Shown here: piece by piece, positions 1-7,926 of the stretch
Numbering within the stretch: position 1 is the first letter of the stretch
Layout of the letters: every line of letters starts with the position of its first letter
DNA from: CAKUFA01 sp963627465
GTDB lineage: Bacteria; Bacillota; Clostridia; Christensenellales; Aristaeellaceae
Assembly (NCBI GenBank): GCA_963627465.1
Contig: CAVGBO010000014.1
Location: 1-64,000, forward strand
DNA: 64,000 nucleotides
Reading direction: 5' to 3'
Made by a program: the position numbers and the translations under genes
Notes under the pieces: model-generated
Seen by the model: only the letters and a program-made list of their open reading frames with translations
What the model was told of the DNA's origin: nothing
Databases searched by the model: none

Positions 1-1790
1 GTAATTCCCTTCGGTGCACAGTTCAGTGCCCGGAACCGCTCCACATCCATCTTAGGCTTCCGGTCGGGGGTCAGCAGACCGTTAATCTCCTGCATCACGT
101 CCGTCAGCTGGGTATAGCAGTAGCCCTGGCAATAGGGAATCTCCCGAATGGCATCCGTAACGCCCTGGAAGCGTTGGAAGAAGGCTTCCTCGTCCGTTAC
201 CTTGTCATGATAGCCCCATGTTGCCATGCCGCCCATATCGCCCTGAATGCCGATATTGGTGAAGGCAATGCCGCCGTACTCCGTTACCATGAAGGCCTCT
301 TCCCCTGTGCACACTTCCCCGTTGGCGTAGCAGCGGTGGAGATCGCACACATGGTCTTCCACTTCCATGCGATCGGCAAAGTGAAGTGCCATGCCCTCAG
401 CAGTGTCCATATAATCATGGAGGGCACAGATATCCGTGGTGCCCTGCTCCCAGCCATCATTGGAGGAGCAAAGCCGTGTGCCGTCCAGCGCCTTGGTCAG
501 GTGATACAGCATCCGTGCCAGAGACAGCTGCTTCCGATCCATGCTGATCTGGGGCACGCCCCAGCTTTCATTCAGGGGCACCCAGGTGATAATGCAGGGA
601 TGATTGTAATCCCGGTCGATAAAGTCCGTCAGGGTCTGGGTCAGGTTGTGCACCTCATCATCGCAGAAGTCGTAGGCACTGGGCACTTCGCCCCACACCA
701 GCAAGCCCATCTTATCCGCCCAGTAGTAGAACCGGGGATCCTCCAGCTTCTGATGCTTCCGGGCACCATTGTAGCCAAAGGCCTTGGTGTAGCGGATATC
801 CGTCTGCAAGGCTTCATCGCTGGGCGGCGTAATGTTGCTGTCCGGCCAATAGCCCTGATCCAGAATCAGCCGCTGATACAGGGGATGATTATTCAGGTAC
901 ACCTTGCCGTCATGGACTTCCACCTTCCGCATGCCGAAATAGGTGGTGACCGCATCCACTTCCTGATCATCCTTCAGTAGGCGAACCTTCAGATCATACA
1001 GGTTGGGATGCTCAGGCTCCCAGGTATGGATGGAGTTCATCTCCCCGTGGGTCATCATATCCACAGGCACCCGGGTGGTACGATCCTGAATGGAGGTGCG
1101 CAGCTTCCGATGAAGCTGGCCATTGTAGGTAACAGTTAGCTCCAGCTCCATGCCCTCCTGTGCAGGCTTGTCCAGGGCAATCTCCGCCGTGAACATATGC
1201 CGATCCACATCCGGGGTTACATGGATGCGGGTCATGGCCGTATCTCCCACCGCTTCCAGATACACGGTCTGCCAAATGCCGCTGACAGGGGTATACCAGC
1301 AGCCCATGAGCCCTCGGCTCCAGTTCTGCTTGCCCCGGGGCTGAGTGCAGTCCGGCTGATCCTCCACCCGGAGGCACAGGTCATTCATGCCCTCTTGCAG
1401 CAGGGTGGTAACGTCCAAGGCAAAAGGAGTGTATCCGCCGATGTGCTGCCCGGCATGCTGCCCATTCACATACACATCCGCCTTGAAGTCCACCGCACCG
1501 AACCGGAGCAGCACCCGCTTGCCCTGCATGTTCTCCGGCAAGGTGAAGGAACGACGATACCACAGGAAGGGATGAATTTCATCCGTGGGGCCAAGGCCGC
1601 TCATCTTGGTCTGATAGGCAAAGGGCACAAGGATTTCTTTGTCCAAGGGATAATCCGGGGTATACCACTTTTCCGCAAGGCCTCGATCCTCATCATCAAA
1701 GGCGAACTGCCAAAGGCCGTTCAGGTTGCAGAAGGTATCCCGCTGAAAATCAGGACGGGGATGCTCCGGACGGGGAAGAAGATTGTTCAT
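1..1790 (-). CDS. Glycoside hydrolase family 2 beta-glycosidase (3' end cut by window edge)
   Basis: Hydrolyses a terminal beta-galactoside, beta-glucuronide or similar; the exact sugar cannot be told from sequence. The 596 visible residues show the GH2 order: an N-terminal jelly-roll sugar-binding domain, an Ig-like middle domain and a TIM barrel. The acid/base Glu lies in NESWG (about residue 408) and the nucleophile Glu in TEYGG (about residue 504). No secretion signal is seen, so it is probably cytoplasmic and acts on imported oligosaccharides. The ATG at 1790 follows AGAGAGG. It is the last gene of the solute-binding protein/permease operon, 31 bases after the MalG-type permease. The reading frame is still open at base 1, but the length suggests that only the extreme C-terminus is missing. 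Confidence 0.9.
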   Translation of the reverse strand, partial: MNNLLPRPEHPRPDFQRDTFCNLNGLWQFAFDDEDRGLAEKWYTPDYPLDKEILVPFAYQTKMSGLGPTDEIHPFLWYRRSFTLPENMQGKRVLLRFGAVDFKADVYVNGQHAGQHIGGYTPFALDVTTLLQEGMNDLCLRVEDQPDCTQPRGKQNWSRGLMGCWYTPVSGIWQTVYLEAVGDTAMTRIHVTPDVDRHMFTAEIALDKPAQEGMELELTVTYNGQLHRKLRTSIQDRTTRVPVDMMTHGEMNSIHTWEPEHPNLYDLKVRLLKDDQEVDAVTTYFGMRKVEVHDGKVYLNNHPLYQRLILDQGYWPDSNITPPSDEALQTDIRYTKAFGYNGARKHQKLEDPRFYYWADKMGLLVWGEVPSAYDFCDDEVHNLTQTLTDFIDRDYNHPCIITWVPLNESWGVPQISMDRKQLSLARMLYHLTKALDGTRLCSSNDGWEQGTTDICALHDYMDTAEGMALHFADRMEVEDHVCDLHRCYANGEVCTGEEAFMVTEYGGIAFTNIGIQGDMGGMATWGYHDKVTDEEAFFQRFQGVTDAIREIPYCQGYCYTQLTDVMQEINGLLTPDRKPKMDVERFRALNCAPKGI

Positions 1791-1821
1791 AAGCGAAACC
1801 TCTCTTTCTCAATAACGCATG

Positions 1822-2697
1822 TTAGCCTTTTACGCTGGCCTGCACGGAAATGCCCTGAAGGAAATACTTCTGAGCGAAAAGATACAGCAGGAACGGCGGC
1901 AGCATGGATACTAAGCAGGAAGCGATCATGTGCGCCCACCGCTGCTCGTACTGACCCATCAGCAGGCGAAGGCCGGGGGTCAGGGTCTGGTTGTTCACGT
2001 CCGTCATGACGATGCGGGGCCACAGGTAATCATTCCAGGAGCCGTTGAAAGCGAACAAGCCCACAACGATCATCACAGGTGCGATGGAAGGAAGAATCAC
2101 CTTGGCATAGACCTGGAAGCTGTTGGCACCGTCAATGATGGCAGCCTCATCCATTTCCTTGGGCACGCCCTTCATAAAGTTGCGGATCAAGAAAATGTTG
2201 AACACGCCGGCCATGCTCGGCCAGATCAAGGCATTCAAATTATTCACCCATCCCAGCGCATTGGCAATGCGGAACATGGGCAAAATAGCAACCACATTGG
2301 GGAACATGCTGATATACATCAGCGTCCAGAAAATCTTATCGCCGCCCTTAAAGTGCAGCCGCTCATAGGCATAGGCAGACAGGGACGTGATGAACACCAC
2401 GCCCGCCGTGACCGCAATGGACACGATGAAGGAGTTGCCGAACATCCGGGTAATGTTGGCGTTGGTGTTCACGTTTTCACCGCCAACGAACAGCTCCGTA
2501 TAGTTGCTCAGCGTCCATGTCCGGGGAATCAGCCGGGTCAGGTAATCCCATGGCCCGGTAATGTTGGCAAAGGAAGTAATGAAGTCTGCATCCAGCTTGA
2601 AGGAGTTCGTGACCAGCCAAAGAATGGGTTCAAACCAGCAGATGCCCAGCAGAATCAAAAACACAATGGCAATGATTTTCCCAGTTTTATTTTTCAT
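1822..2697 (-). CDS. Carbohydrate ABC transporter permease, MalG type
   Basis: Inner half of the membrane channel of a CUT1-family sugar importer, working with the MalF-type permease and the binding protein upstream. It has about six membrane helices and the EAA loop (DEAAIIDGA, followed by F..Y.KVILPSIAP) that docks on the ATPase. 291 residues is normal for the family. ATG 2697 is preferred because AAAGGAGG lies just upstream; a TTG at 2718 would add seven residues and overlap the previous stop codon. No ATPase gene lies in this operon, so a shared MsmX/MalK-like ATPase encoded elsewhere is expected. Sugar unknown; the downstream GH2 enzyme suggests a beta-linked oligosaccharide. Confidence 0.9.
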   Translation of the reverse strand: MKNKTGKIIAIVFLILLGICWFEPILWLVTNSFKLDADFITSFANITGPWDYLTRLIPRTWTLSNYTELFVGGENVNTNANITRMFGNSFIVSIAVTAGVVFITSLSAYAYERLHFKGGDKIFWTLMYISMFPNVVAILPMFRIANALGWVNNLNALIWPSMAGVFNIFLIRNFMKGVPKEMDEAAIIDGANSFQVYAKVILPSIAPVMIVVGLFAFNGSWNDYLWPRIVMTDVNNQTLTPGLRLLMGQYEQRWAHMIASCLVSMLPPFLLYLFAQKYFLQGISVQASVKG

Positions 2698-2714
2698 CAC
2701 GTTGTCTCCTCCTT

Positions 2715-4061
2715 TCAACCTTTACTGTTCCGCACCATCAGGCGCATCTGGAAGAAGGTAACAGCCATAATGCACAGACCCAGAATCACGGCCATGGCAG
2801 AAGACATACCGGCTACCTGCTTCTTCACGGAGTTTTCGTAAATGTACTGCAGCAGCACGGCGTTTGCCTCGGCGTTGCTGAAGGCCACCAAGATATCCGG
2901 CTGACCGTAAATGTTGAACTGCGCCACCACGGCAGTGATCAGCGTATACATGAGGGGATACCGCATGTTGGGCAGGGTTACGTGACGGAAACGCTGAATG
3001 GCGTTGGCGCCGTCCACAGCGGCGGCTTCATACTGATCCTGAGGCACAGAAGCCAGGGCGCTTTGATAAATGACCATGGTACCGCCGGTGCACCACCAAA
3101 CCGTAACCACCACCAGCATGATCCACGTGTAAGGAGGCATAAAGAAGTTCGCCTGCACACCCAGGAACTTATTCAAAATGCCGTACTGGGTGTTAAACAC
3201 GTATCTCCACGTCAGGGTCACGGTAGAAATGGACATCAGGCTGGGCAGATAGTATAGTGCCTGAAAGAACTTGTTGCCCTTGGGCTTTACGTTCAGTGCC
3301 AAGGCCAGTGCCAGCGGCACAATAATGCAGAAGGGCACACTGAAAATGACAAACTTAATGGTGTTCCACAAACCGTTGCGGAGCTGCTTGTAGTAGGTAT
3401 TGGATGAATCAAAAAGAAGCGTGCGGAAGTTTTCAAGCCCGGTAAACACCGGCTCATTGAACAGATCCCACTTGGTGAAAGCAGCGTAAATGCCGTAAAT
3501 GGCAGGGGTCACGAAGAAAATCACAAAGAAGAAAAGATGGGGACCAATGTAGGCGTAGGGCAGCAGATCCCGCTTCAGCAGGTTTCGGCCTTCGCTCTTC
3601 ACAGACGGGAAGGACAGCAGGGAAGACAGGGCAGCGCAGGTAATCATCAGGTACGTCATGGCGTCATAGGTAACGTCGATGGTACCCACATCCCGCTTCT
3701 TAAACTTAACCCCCATTTCCTTCAGAGCCGCACTCAGGGCGTTGTAGAGGCTGGCGTTCTGATTCTCGTTGTAAAAGAGAATCATGAACAGCCCGAAGGC
3801 AACAAAGGCGATGACCGAGAAAAGGAAGCCTACGTTCCGTTCATTCTGGACTAAGGCAATAATGGCAGCAATCATGGCGCATACAGCCAAGGGAATCAGC
3901 AGAATGCTGGCACTAGACAGAGAAAACAGCAGCTTGGGCATCCCCATTTGAATAACAGCTGTTGTTTCCTTGACGGTTGTTGTTGCTGTTACGCCGGCAA
4001 AGCAGAACAGCACAAGAAACGCTAGGGCGAAAAGCGAGGCAAGTCTTGAACGTGTCATCAT
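2715..4061 (-). CDS. Carbohydrate ABC transporter permease, MalF type, with extra N-terminal membrane domain
   Basis: Partner of the MalG-type permease in a sugar importer. The canonical core begins near residue 165 (LPYAYIGPHLFFFVIFF) and carries the EAA loop (YEAAAVDGA, HVTLPNMRYPL). About 165 residues precede it, containing roughly four hydrophobic segments including a signal-like first helix. This makes the protein 448 residues against about 290-320 for usual CUT1 partners. ATG 4061 follows AGAGGTG; ATG 4076 would add five residues but has no ribosome binding site. The gene follows the binding protein after a stable hairpin (4134-4158). The role of the extension is unknown. Confidence 0.88.
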   Translation of the reverse strand: MMTRSRLASLFALAFLVLFCFAGVTATTTVKETTAVIQMGMPKLLFSLSSASILLIPLAVCAMIAAIIALVQNERNVGFLFSVIAFVAFGLFMILFYNENQNASLYNALSAALKEMGVKFKKRDVGTIDVTYDAMTYLMITCAALSSLLSFPSVKSEGRNLLKRDLLPYAYIGPHLFFFVIFFVTPAIYGIYAAFTKWDLFNEPVFTGLENFRTLLFDSSNTYYKQLRNGLWNTIKFVIFSVPFCIIVPLALALALNVKPKGNKFFQALYYLPSLMSISTVTLTWRYVFNTQYGILNKFLGVQANFFMPPYTWIMLVVVTVWWCTGGTMVIYQSALASVPQDQYEAAAVDGANAIQRFRHVTLPNMRYPLMYTLITAVVAQFNIYGQPDILVAFSNAEANAVLLQYIYENSVKKQVAGMSSAMAVILGLCIMAVTFFQMRLMVRNSKG

Positions 4062-4133
4062 GACACCTCTTTTCATAAAGCGTTAAACTGGCATTTTAGA
4101 ATTCCTATTTTTTACTAAGCTATGCAGTACGAT

Positions 4134-4158
4134 GGGCAGGGAGAAACTCTCCCTGCCC
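4134..4158 (-). other. Intercistronic stem-loop after the sugar-binding protein gene
   Basis: A perfect 11-bp inverted repeat (GGGCAGGGAGA / TCTCCCTGCCC) with a 3-base loop lies between the binding-protein stop and the permease start. No T-run follows on the minus strand. It therefore looks like a 3'-protective or partially attenuating hairpin that would keep binding-protein mRNA above permease mRNA, as is known for other ABC operons. That function is inferred. Confidence 0.6.
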
Positions 4159-4180
4159 AATTTCTGGTTCCTTGCAAATT

Positions 4181-5413
4181 TTACTGGGCAGCAATCGCGT
4201 CAGCGACTTCCTGTTCAATCTGTGTGATTGCATCGTCGATGGAGATGGTGCCATCCACAAAGTCCCAACCTACGCGGCTGAAAGCAGTGTCGAACAGTCC
4301 CCAATACTTGTAGTAGTAAATTGCCAGCTCATTTACACGAGCAGGATCAGACAGGAAGGCCTGAGGCATGGAGGAGTATTCTTCCACAGCGTTCAGAGAA
4401 ACGTGAGCAGGCACCTGACCGGCGTCACGAGCCCAGGTCAGAGAATTCTCGCCCATGAAGTTGATGAACTTGGCCACAGCCAGGTCTTCTTCTTCCGTGC
4501 GGTTTTCATCTGCGAACTGTACGAAGTTATGAGAGGACATCCAGTTCTTGCAGGTTTCAGGGCTGTAGCACACGCTGGGATACATTTCGAAGTTCACGCC
4601 TGCGTCCACAACAGCAGCCTTCATCCAGATGCCTTCGGACCAAACCAGCAGCTCGCCGCCATAGAACATGGAGGAGTAGTCATCCGTCTTGGTGGTGGTG
4701 TAGCCATCTTCATACAGGGACTTCATGGTCTCCATGGCCTGTTTCATGGCTTCTTCGTCCAGTGCAAGATCCTCACCGTTATCGGTCAGCTTGTGGTCAG
4801 GGCTCAGCTGTGCGTAGTAGCCCAGCATCTGAGCACGCATCCAGCCCAGGTCGAAGATCTGGCCGGTGAAGCCGTTGGCACGAGCCTTGTCGCCCAGGGC
4901 ACGGATTTCGTCGAAGGTGATATAGCCGTCTTCCACGAATTCGTTCAGATCATACTTATCAAACAGGTCCTTGTTGATGTAGGTCACATAGCCGTGCACG
5001 TCCAGCGGGATGCCGTAATGCTCGCCGTCAATGTCGGTGCGCTCCCATGCAGCCTGGTTGTAATTTTCTGCCACGATACCGGCCTGAGCGATCAGATCCA
5101 TGTCGTAGGCATAGAGCATTTCCTTGTCCACGAAGTTAGGGATCCGCTCGATGTGCACGATGGCCACATCAGGCACGCTGGTGCCCGTCTGCACCGTCAT
5201 GGGGATCTTCTGATACAGGTCGTCAGCGGTCATGGGGGTATGGTTCACATGAACCTCATCCTGCGAAGCGTTGAACGCATCCACCATGCCCTGCATCACA
5301 GCACCGTCACCGCCTGTGAACACAGACCAATAATCGATTTCAACGACAGCGAAAGCAGAAGTTGCCGTCAAAACCATCACCAACGCCAACAGGATACCCA
5401 GGGTCTTCTTCAT
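4181..5413 (-). CDS. Extracellular sugar-binding protein (ABC transporter)
   Basis: Captures a sugar outside the cell and hands it to the MalF/MalG-type permeases. 410 residues with a clear Sec signal peptide (MKKTLGILLALVMVL..TSAFA, cleavage near residue 22). The mature part matches the family-1 solute-binding fold (FTGGDGAVMQGMVDAFN near the start; many aromatic and acidic residues). There is no lipobox cysteine, which is unusual for a Gram-positive binding protein. ATG 5413 follows AAGGAGG. It is the first gene of the operon, with a strong promoter at 5533-5561 and a leader hairpin at 5438-5462. Substrate unknown. Confidence 0.9.
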   Translation of the reverse strand: MKKTLGILLALVMVLTATSAFAVVEIDYWSVFTGGDGAVMQGMVDAFNASQDEVHVNHTPMTADDLYQKIPMTVQTGTSVPDVAIVHIERIPNFVDKEMLYAYDMDLIAQAGIVAENYNQAAWERTDIDGEHYGIPLDVHGYVTYINKDLFDKYDLNEFVEDGYITFDEIRALGDKARANGFTGQIFDLGWMRAQMLGYYAQLSPDHKLTDNGEDLALDEEAMKQAMETMKSLYEDGYTTTKTDDYSSMFYGGELLVWSEGIWMKAAVVDAGVNFEMYPSVCYSPETCKNWMSSHNFVQFADENRTEEEDLAVAKFINFMGENSLTWARDAGQVPAHVSLNAVEEYSSMPQAFLSDPARVNELAIYYYKYWGLFDTAFSRVGWDFVDGTISIDDAITQIEQEVADAIAAQ

Positions 5414-5437
5414 ACCGAAACCTCCTTCTTTATCTTT

Positions 5438-5462
5438 ATACCGCCATCCTCTTCGGCGGTAT
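5438..5462 (-). other. Leader hairpin upstream of the sugar-binding protein gene
   Basis: An 8-bp perfect inverted repeat (ATACCGCC / GGCGGTAT, 9-base loop) sits in the roughly 110-base 5' leader, about 13 bases before the AAGGAGG of the binding-protein gene. It may stabilise the transcript or modulate translation. No T-run follows, so it is not a terminator. Confidence 0.45.
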
Positions 5463-5532
5463 CAAAGTCTCCCTTGCAGCTGTTCATTCCTTCGCAGCTC
5501 TTATGGATTTATAACGTTCGTGTTTCGAGGCA

Positions 5533-5561
5533 AGTGTATCACTACATGTTTATTTTGTCAA
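5533..5561 (-). promoter_or_regulatory. Sigma-A-type promoter of the sugar ABC/GH2 operon
   Basis: On the minus strand: TTGACA (5556-5561), 17-base spacer, TACACT (5533-5538). The predicted start is near 5526. A 12-base palindrome, TGTA-TCAC-TACA (5535-5546), overlaps the -10 and could be an operator. Confidence 0.7.
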
Positions 5562-5601
5562 TATAGAAACCAGAAAATATATTTTTAACATGAAACAACA
5601 C

Positions 5602-5654
5602 AAAAAAGCCTTTTCTTTTGGCACTCAAAGCATGAGATTGCGAAAAGAAAAGGC
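5602..5654 (-). terminator. Rho-independent terminator of the PAS/HTH regulator gene
   Basis: Inverted repeat GCCTTTTCTTTT (5608-5619) / AAAAGAAAAGGC (5643-5654), followed on the minus strand by six T (5602-5607). It separates the regulator transcript from the sugar operon promoter. Confidence 0.7.
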
Positions 5655-5679
5655 ATGCATTTTTATCTACAAGGAAAGC

Positions 5680-6345
5680 TTACTTCTTCCCTTTTTCCCG
5701 TAGGGTACGCAGATGCAGATACACGGTGTTGCGGGAAATGTTCAGTGCCTGTGCCACACAGTTCACCGCATCCTTAATGCGGAACACACCGGAGGCATCC
5801 AGCTGCTCGATAATGGCACGGTTCCGTGTGGGGGCGTTCTCCGGCATGGTTTCGTCCACCACAGCCTTTGCCCGCTCAATGGCGGCACGAATGGTATCCT
5901 CCGCGCTCTGCACATAGGTCTCATCCATAAAGGGAGCGGCGGAGAAGGTTTTGAACAGGTCGGACAAAGGGGTATCCATATAGAAGTTCATGCACAGCAG
6001 GCCGATAATCCTGCCGCTGCTGCGAATGGCAATGGTGGTGGAGCGGAGGGGATGCCCGTCCTTGTTGTAGCCGTGGTAGCACACATAATCCTTCTGCTTG
6101 GTGGCAGCAATGTGCTCCAGCATCCGCAGCGCCATTTCCGTAATGGGTGCCCCTTCGGTGCGGCCGGTATGGTAGCCATTGATCACCTTAATGGCCGAGT
6201 GCTCCAGATTATCCAGGCTGTGCAGCACCAGCTCATAGGCACTGCCAAGATAGTCGGACAGGCCATCCATCATCACCTTATAAGAGTCCAGGATGGCACG
6301 ATCATTCTCCGTCAGTTCAATGGGGGCAATGGACATTCGCTTCAT
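5680..6345 (-). CDS. YheO-like PAS / HTH_22 transcriptional regulator
   Basis: 221 residues. The first roughly 120 residues form a YheO-type PAS-like sensor domain (from LVLHSLDNLEHSAIKVINGYH through TTIAIRSSGRIIGLLCMN). The C-terminal roughly 60 residues form a helix-turn-helix of the HTH_22 type (FRIKDAVNCVAQALNISRNTVYLHLR). Family members such as DauR sense small metabolites and control nearby uptake or catabolic genes. The gene lies between two ABC importers: co-directional with the sugar operon, divergent from the second importer. It could control either. It has its own promoter (6373-6400) and terminator. ATG 6345 is used although no strong ribosome binding site is seen; an internal ATG three codons later is an alternative. 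Confidence 0.85.
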   Translation of the reverse strand: MKRMSIAPIELTENDRAILDSYKVMMDGLSDYLGSAYELVLHSLDNLEHSAIKVINGYHTGRTEGAPITEMALRMLEHIAATKQKDYVCYHGYNKDGHPLRSTTIAIRSSGRIIGLLCMNFYMDTPLSDLFKTFSAAPFMDETYVQSAEDTIRAAIERAKAVVDETMPENAPTRNRAIIEQLDASGVFRIKDAVNCVAQALNISRNTVYLHLRTLREKGKK

Positions 6346-6372
6346 TCCAATCGTAACCGTTTTTTCTTATAC

Positions 6373-6400
6373 ATTATAGCATATTCATGCAAAACCGCAA
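6373..6400 (-). promoter_or_regulatory. Promoter of the PAS/HTH regulator gene
   Basis: On the minus strand: TTGCGG (6395-6400), 16-base spacer, TATAAT (6373-6378), about 30 bases upstream of the start codon. The -10 matches consensus perfectly; the -35 is weak. Confidence 0.55.
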
Positions 6401-6503
6401 GTCAAACGTTTCCAGAGCGTCCATACATGGCAGAAACGGAATGGTTTTTGACCACAAAGTATTGATTCTGGTAAAAAGCTTGCAGCTTTTCCTTTACAAA
6501 TAC

Positions 6504-6532
6504 TTTACAAAAAACACCTTCTATGATATGAT
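6504..6532 (+). promoter_or_regulatory. Promoter of the second ABC importer operon
   Basis: TTTACA (6504-6509), 17-base spacer, TATGAT (6527-6532). The predicted start is near 6539, leaving a leader of about 45 bases to the AAAGGAGG of the binding-protein gene. Confidence 0.65.
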
Positions 6533-6583
6533 TACCACGAGGTTCGATCCGTTTATTGTCATAACGAAAAGGAGGCTTCAGGT

Positions 6584-7795
6584 ATGAAGAAACTCGTATC
6601 TCTCCTGCTGGCATTGGCCATGGTGCTTTCGCTGGCAGCAGGCGCTGTAGCCGAAGAAACCAAGGACTATTCCGGCTACACCATCCGGATCTACTCCAAC
6701 TCCAACTCTACCGAGCGCGTCAACTGGCTGACCAATGCCGCCAAGAAGGCTGGCTTCTCCATCTCCATTGACGACAACTCCGTTATCTCCGGCGACACGG
6801 CCGCCATTCAGAAGGCCAACGAAAGCAAGGATGGCGACATCCTCTTCGGCCTGAACGAAACCCGCTGGTCTCAGCTGGTTTCCGGCACCTATGAGAACCT
6901 GTCCGTCATGGACTGGACTCCCTCTTGGGCCGATGAAGTAGGCAAGTACGTGTATCCCGGCAAGGCCTACGGTCTGGTTGTGCAAAACGTGCTGATGCTC
7001 TACCGTACCGACGACAAGGGCACCAACGGCAAAACCCTGAGCTTCGACCACTGGGCCGACATCGTGAACTGCGGCTACAAGTGGTATCGTCAGGGCAAGG
7101 TTGGCGGCACCACCAACAGCAACATCAACAGCGCTCTGCTGTATTCCTACACTGATCCTACCAGCCCTGCCGGCGGCATTTCCGTGGACGGCTGGAAGAT
7201 GCTGTGGAAGTACTGCGCTAACGGCGAATTCACCGGCGACAGCTACGGCTTCGATCCCCTGAACCGCGGCGACGTGCAGGTGTCCACCTTCTACTCCTCT
7301 TCCCTGTACGGCAAGATCGACTCTGCTGCTGACAGCTCCTCCGTGCCGCTGACCGGCACCACCACCCCCGAGAACTGGGGCGTTGTGGACATTGCTGACG
7401 GCACCTACTACATCGCTGAGTACATCGGCATTCTGGATCGTGCTGACCGTACCGAAGAGCAGACCGAGGCTGTGAAGGCCTTTGCTGAATGGTTCGGTTC
7501 CGCCGATACCCAGGCTGAATGGTCCGACGAATTCGACTCCTTCCCCTGCAACGAAGTGGCTGTGGCTGAAGTGTACGGCGACGAAATCCCCGCCATCTAT
7601 CAGCTGAAGAACTGCGCACTGGAGACTGTGGAAGGCACCGACATGACCTATGCCGAGTATGTGGCCGCTCACACCAAGGAGTGGACCAACATCATGACCA
7701 ACCTGGGCTTCTACTGGGCAGACGCCAACCAGGCACCTGCTGAGCCGGATTGGGACAATCTGAACTGGGCTACGCTGACCCAGGCTGCCGAGTAA
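6584..7795 (+). CDS. ABC transporter solute-binding protein, iron(III)/aminoethylphosphonate/polyamine group
   Basis: 403 residues with a Sec signal peptide (MKKLVSLLLALAMVLSLAAGAVA, cleavage near residue 23) and no lipobox cysteine. The mature part resembles the PotD/FbpA/PhnS group (IRIYSNSNSTERVNWLTNAAKKAG, then IQKANESKDGDILFG). I do not see the paired tyrosines typical of FbpA iron ligands in the expected context, so the substrate stays open. ATG 6584 follows AAAGGAGG. The gene heads an operon with an ATPase and a fused permease, and a hairpin (7832-7862) separates it from the ATPase. Confidence 0.85.
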   Translation: MKKLVSLLLALAMVLSLAAGAVAEETKDYSGYTIRIYSNSNSTERVNWLTNAAKKAGFSISIDDNSVISGDTAAIQKANESKDGDILFGLNETRWSQLVSGTYENLSVMDWTPSWADEVGKYVYPGKAYGLVVQNVLMLYRTDDKGTNGKTLSFDHWADIVNCGYKWYRQGKVGGTTNSNINSALLYSYTDPTSPAGGISVDGWKMLWKYCANGEFTGDSYGFDPLNRGDVQVSTFYSSSLYGKIDSAADSSSVPLTGTTTPENWGVVDIADGTYYIAEYIGILDRADRTEEQTEAVKAFAEWFGSADTQAEWSDEFDSFPCNEVAVAEVYGDEIPAIYQLKNCALETVEGTDMTYAEYVAAHTKEWTNIMTNLGFYWADANQAPAEPDWDNLNWATLTQAAE

Positions 7796-7831
7796 AAATC
7801 GCCCGGCTGCAAATTGCAGGATAGAACCCCG

Positions 7832-7862
7832 GTATGGCGGGTCCGGATCGGGCTCGCCATAC
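7832..7862 (+). terminator. Intercistronic hairpin / attenuator between binding protein and ATPase
   Basis: Stem GTATGGCG (7832-7839) / CGCCATAC (7855-7862), extended inward by about five more pairs and followed by GTTTTATTT. It has the form of a weak rho-independent terminator. It probably lets only part of transcription reach the ATPase and permease genes, giving an excess of binding protein. Confidence 0.55.
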
Positions 7863-7926
7863 GTTTTATTTATGAATGGGGAACGTTCTGCTGCCACCCG
7901 CACATCGAGGTAAGGAGCTGTATTGC

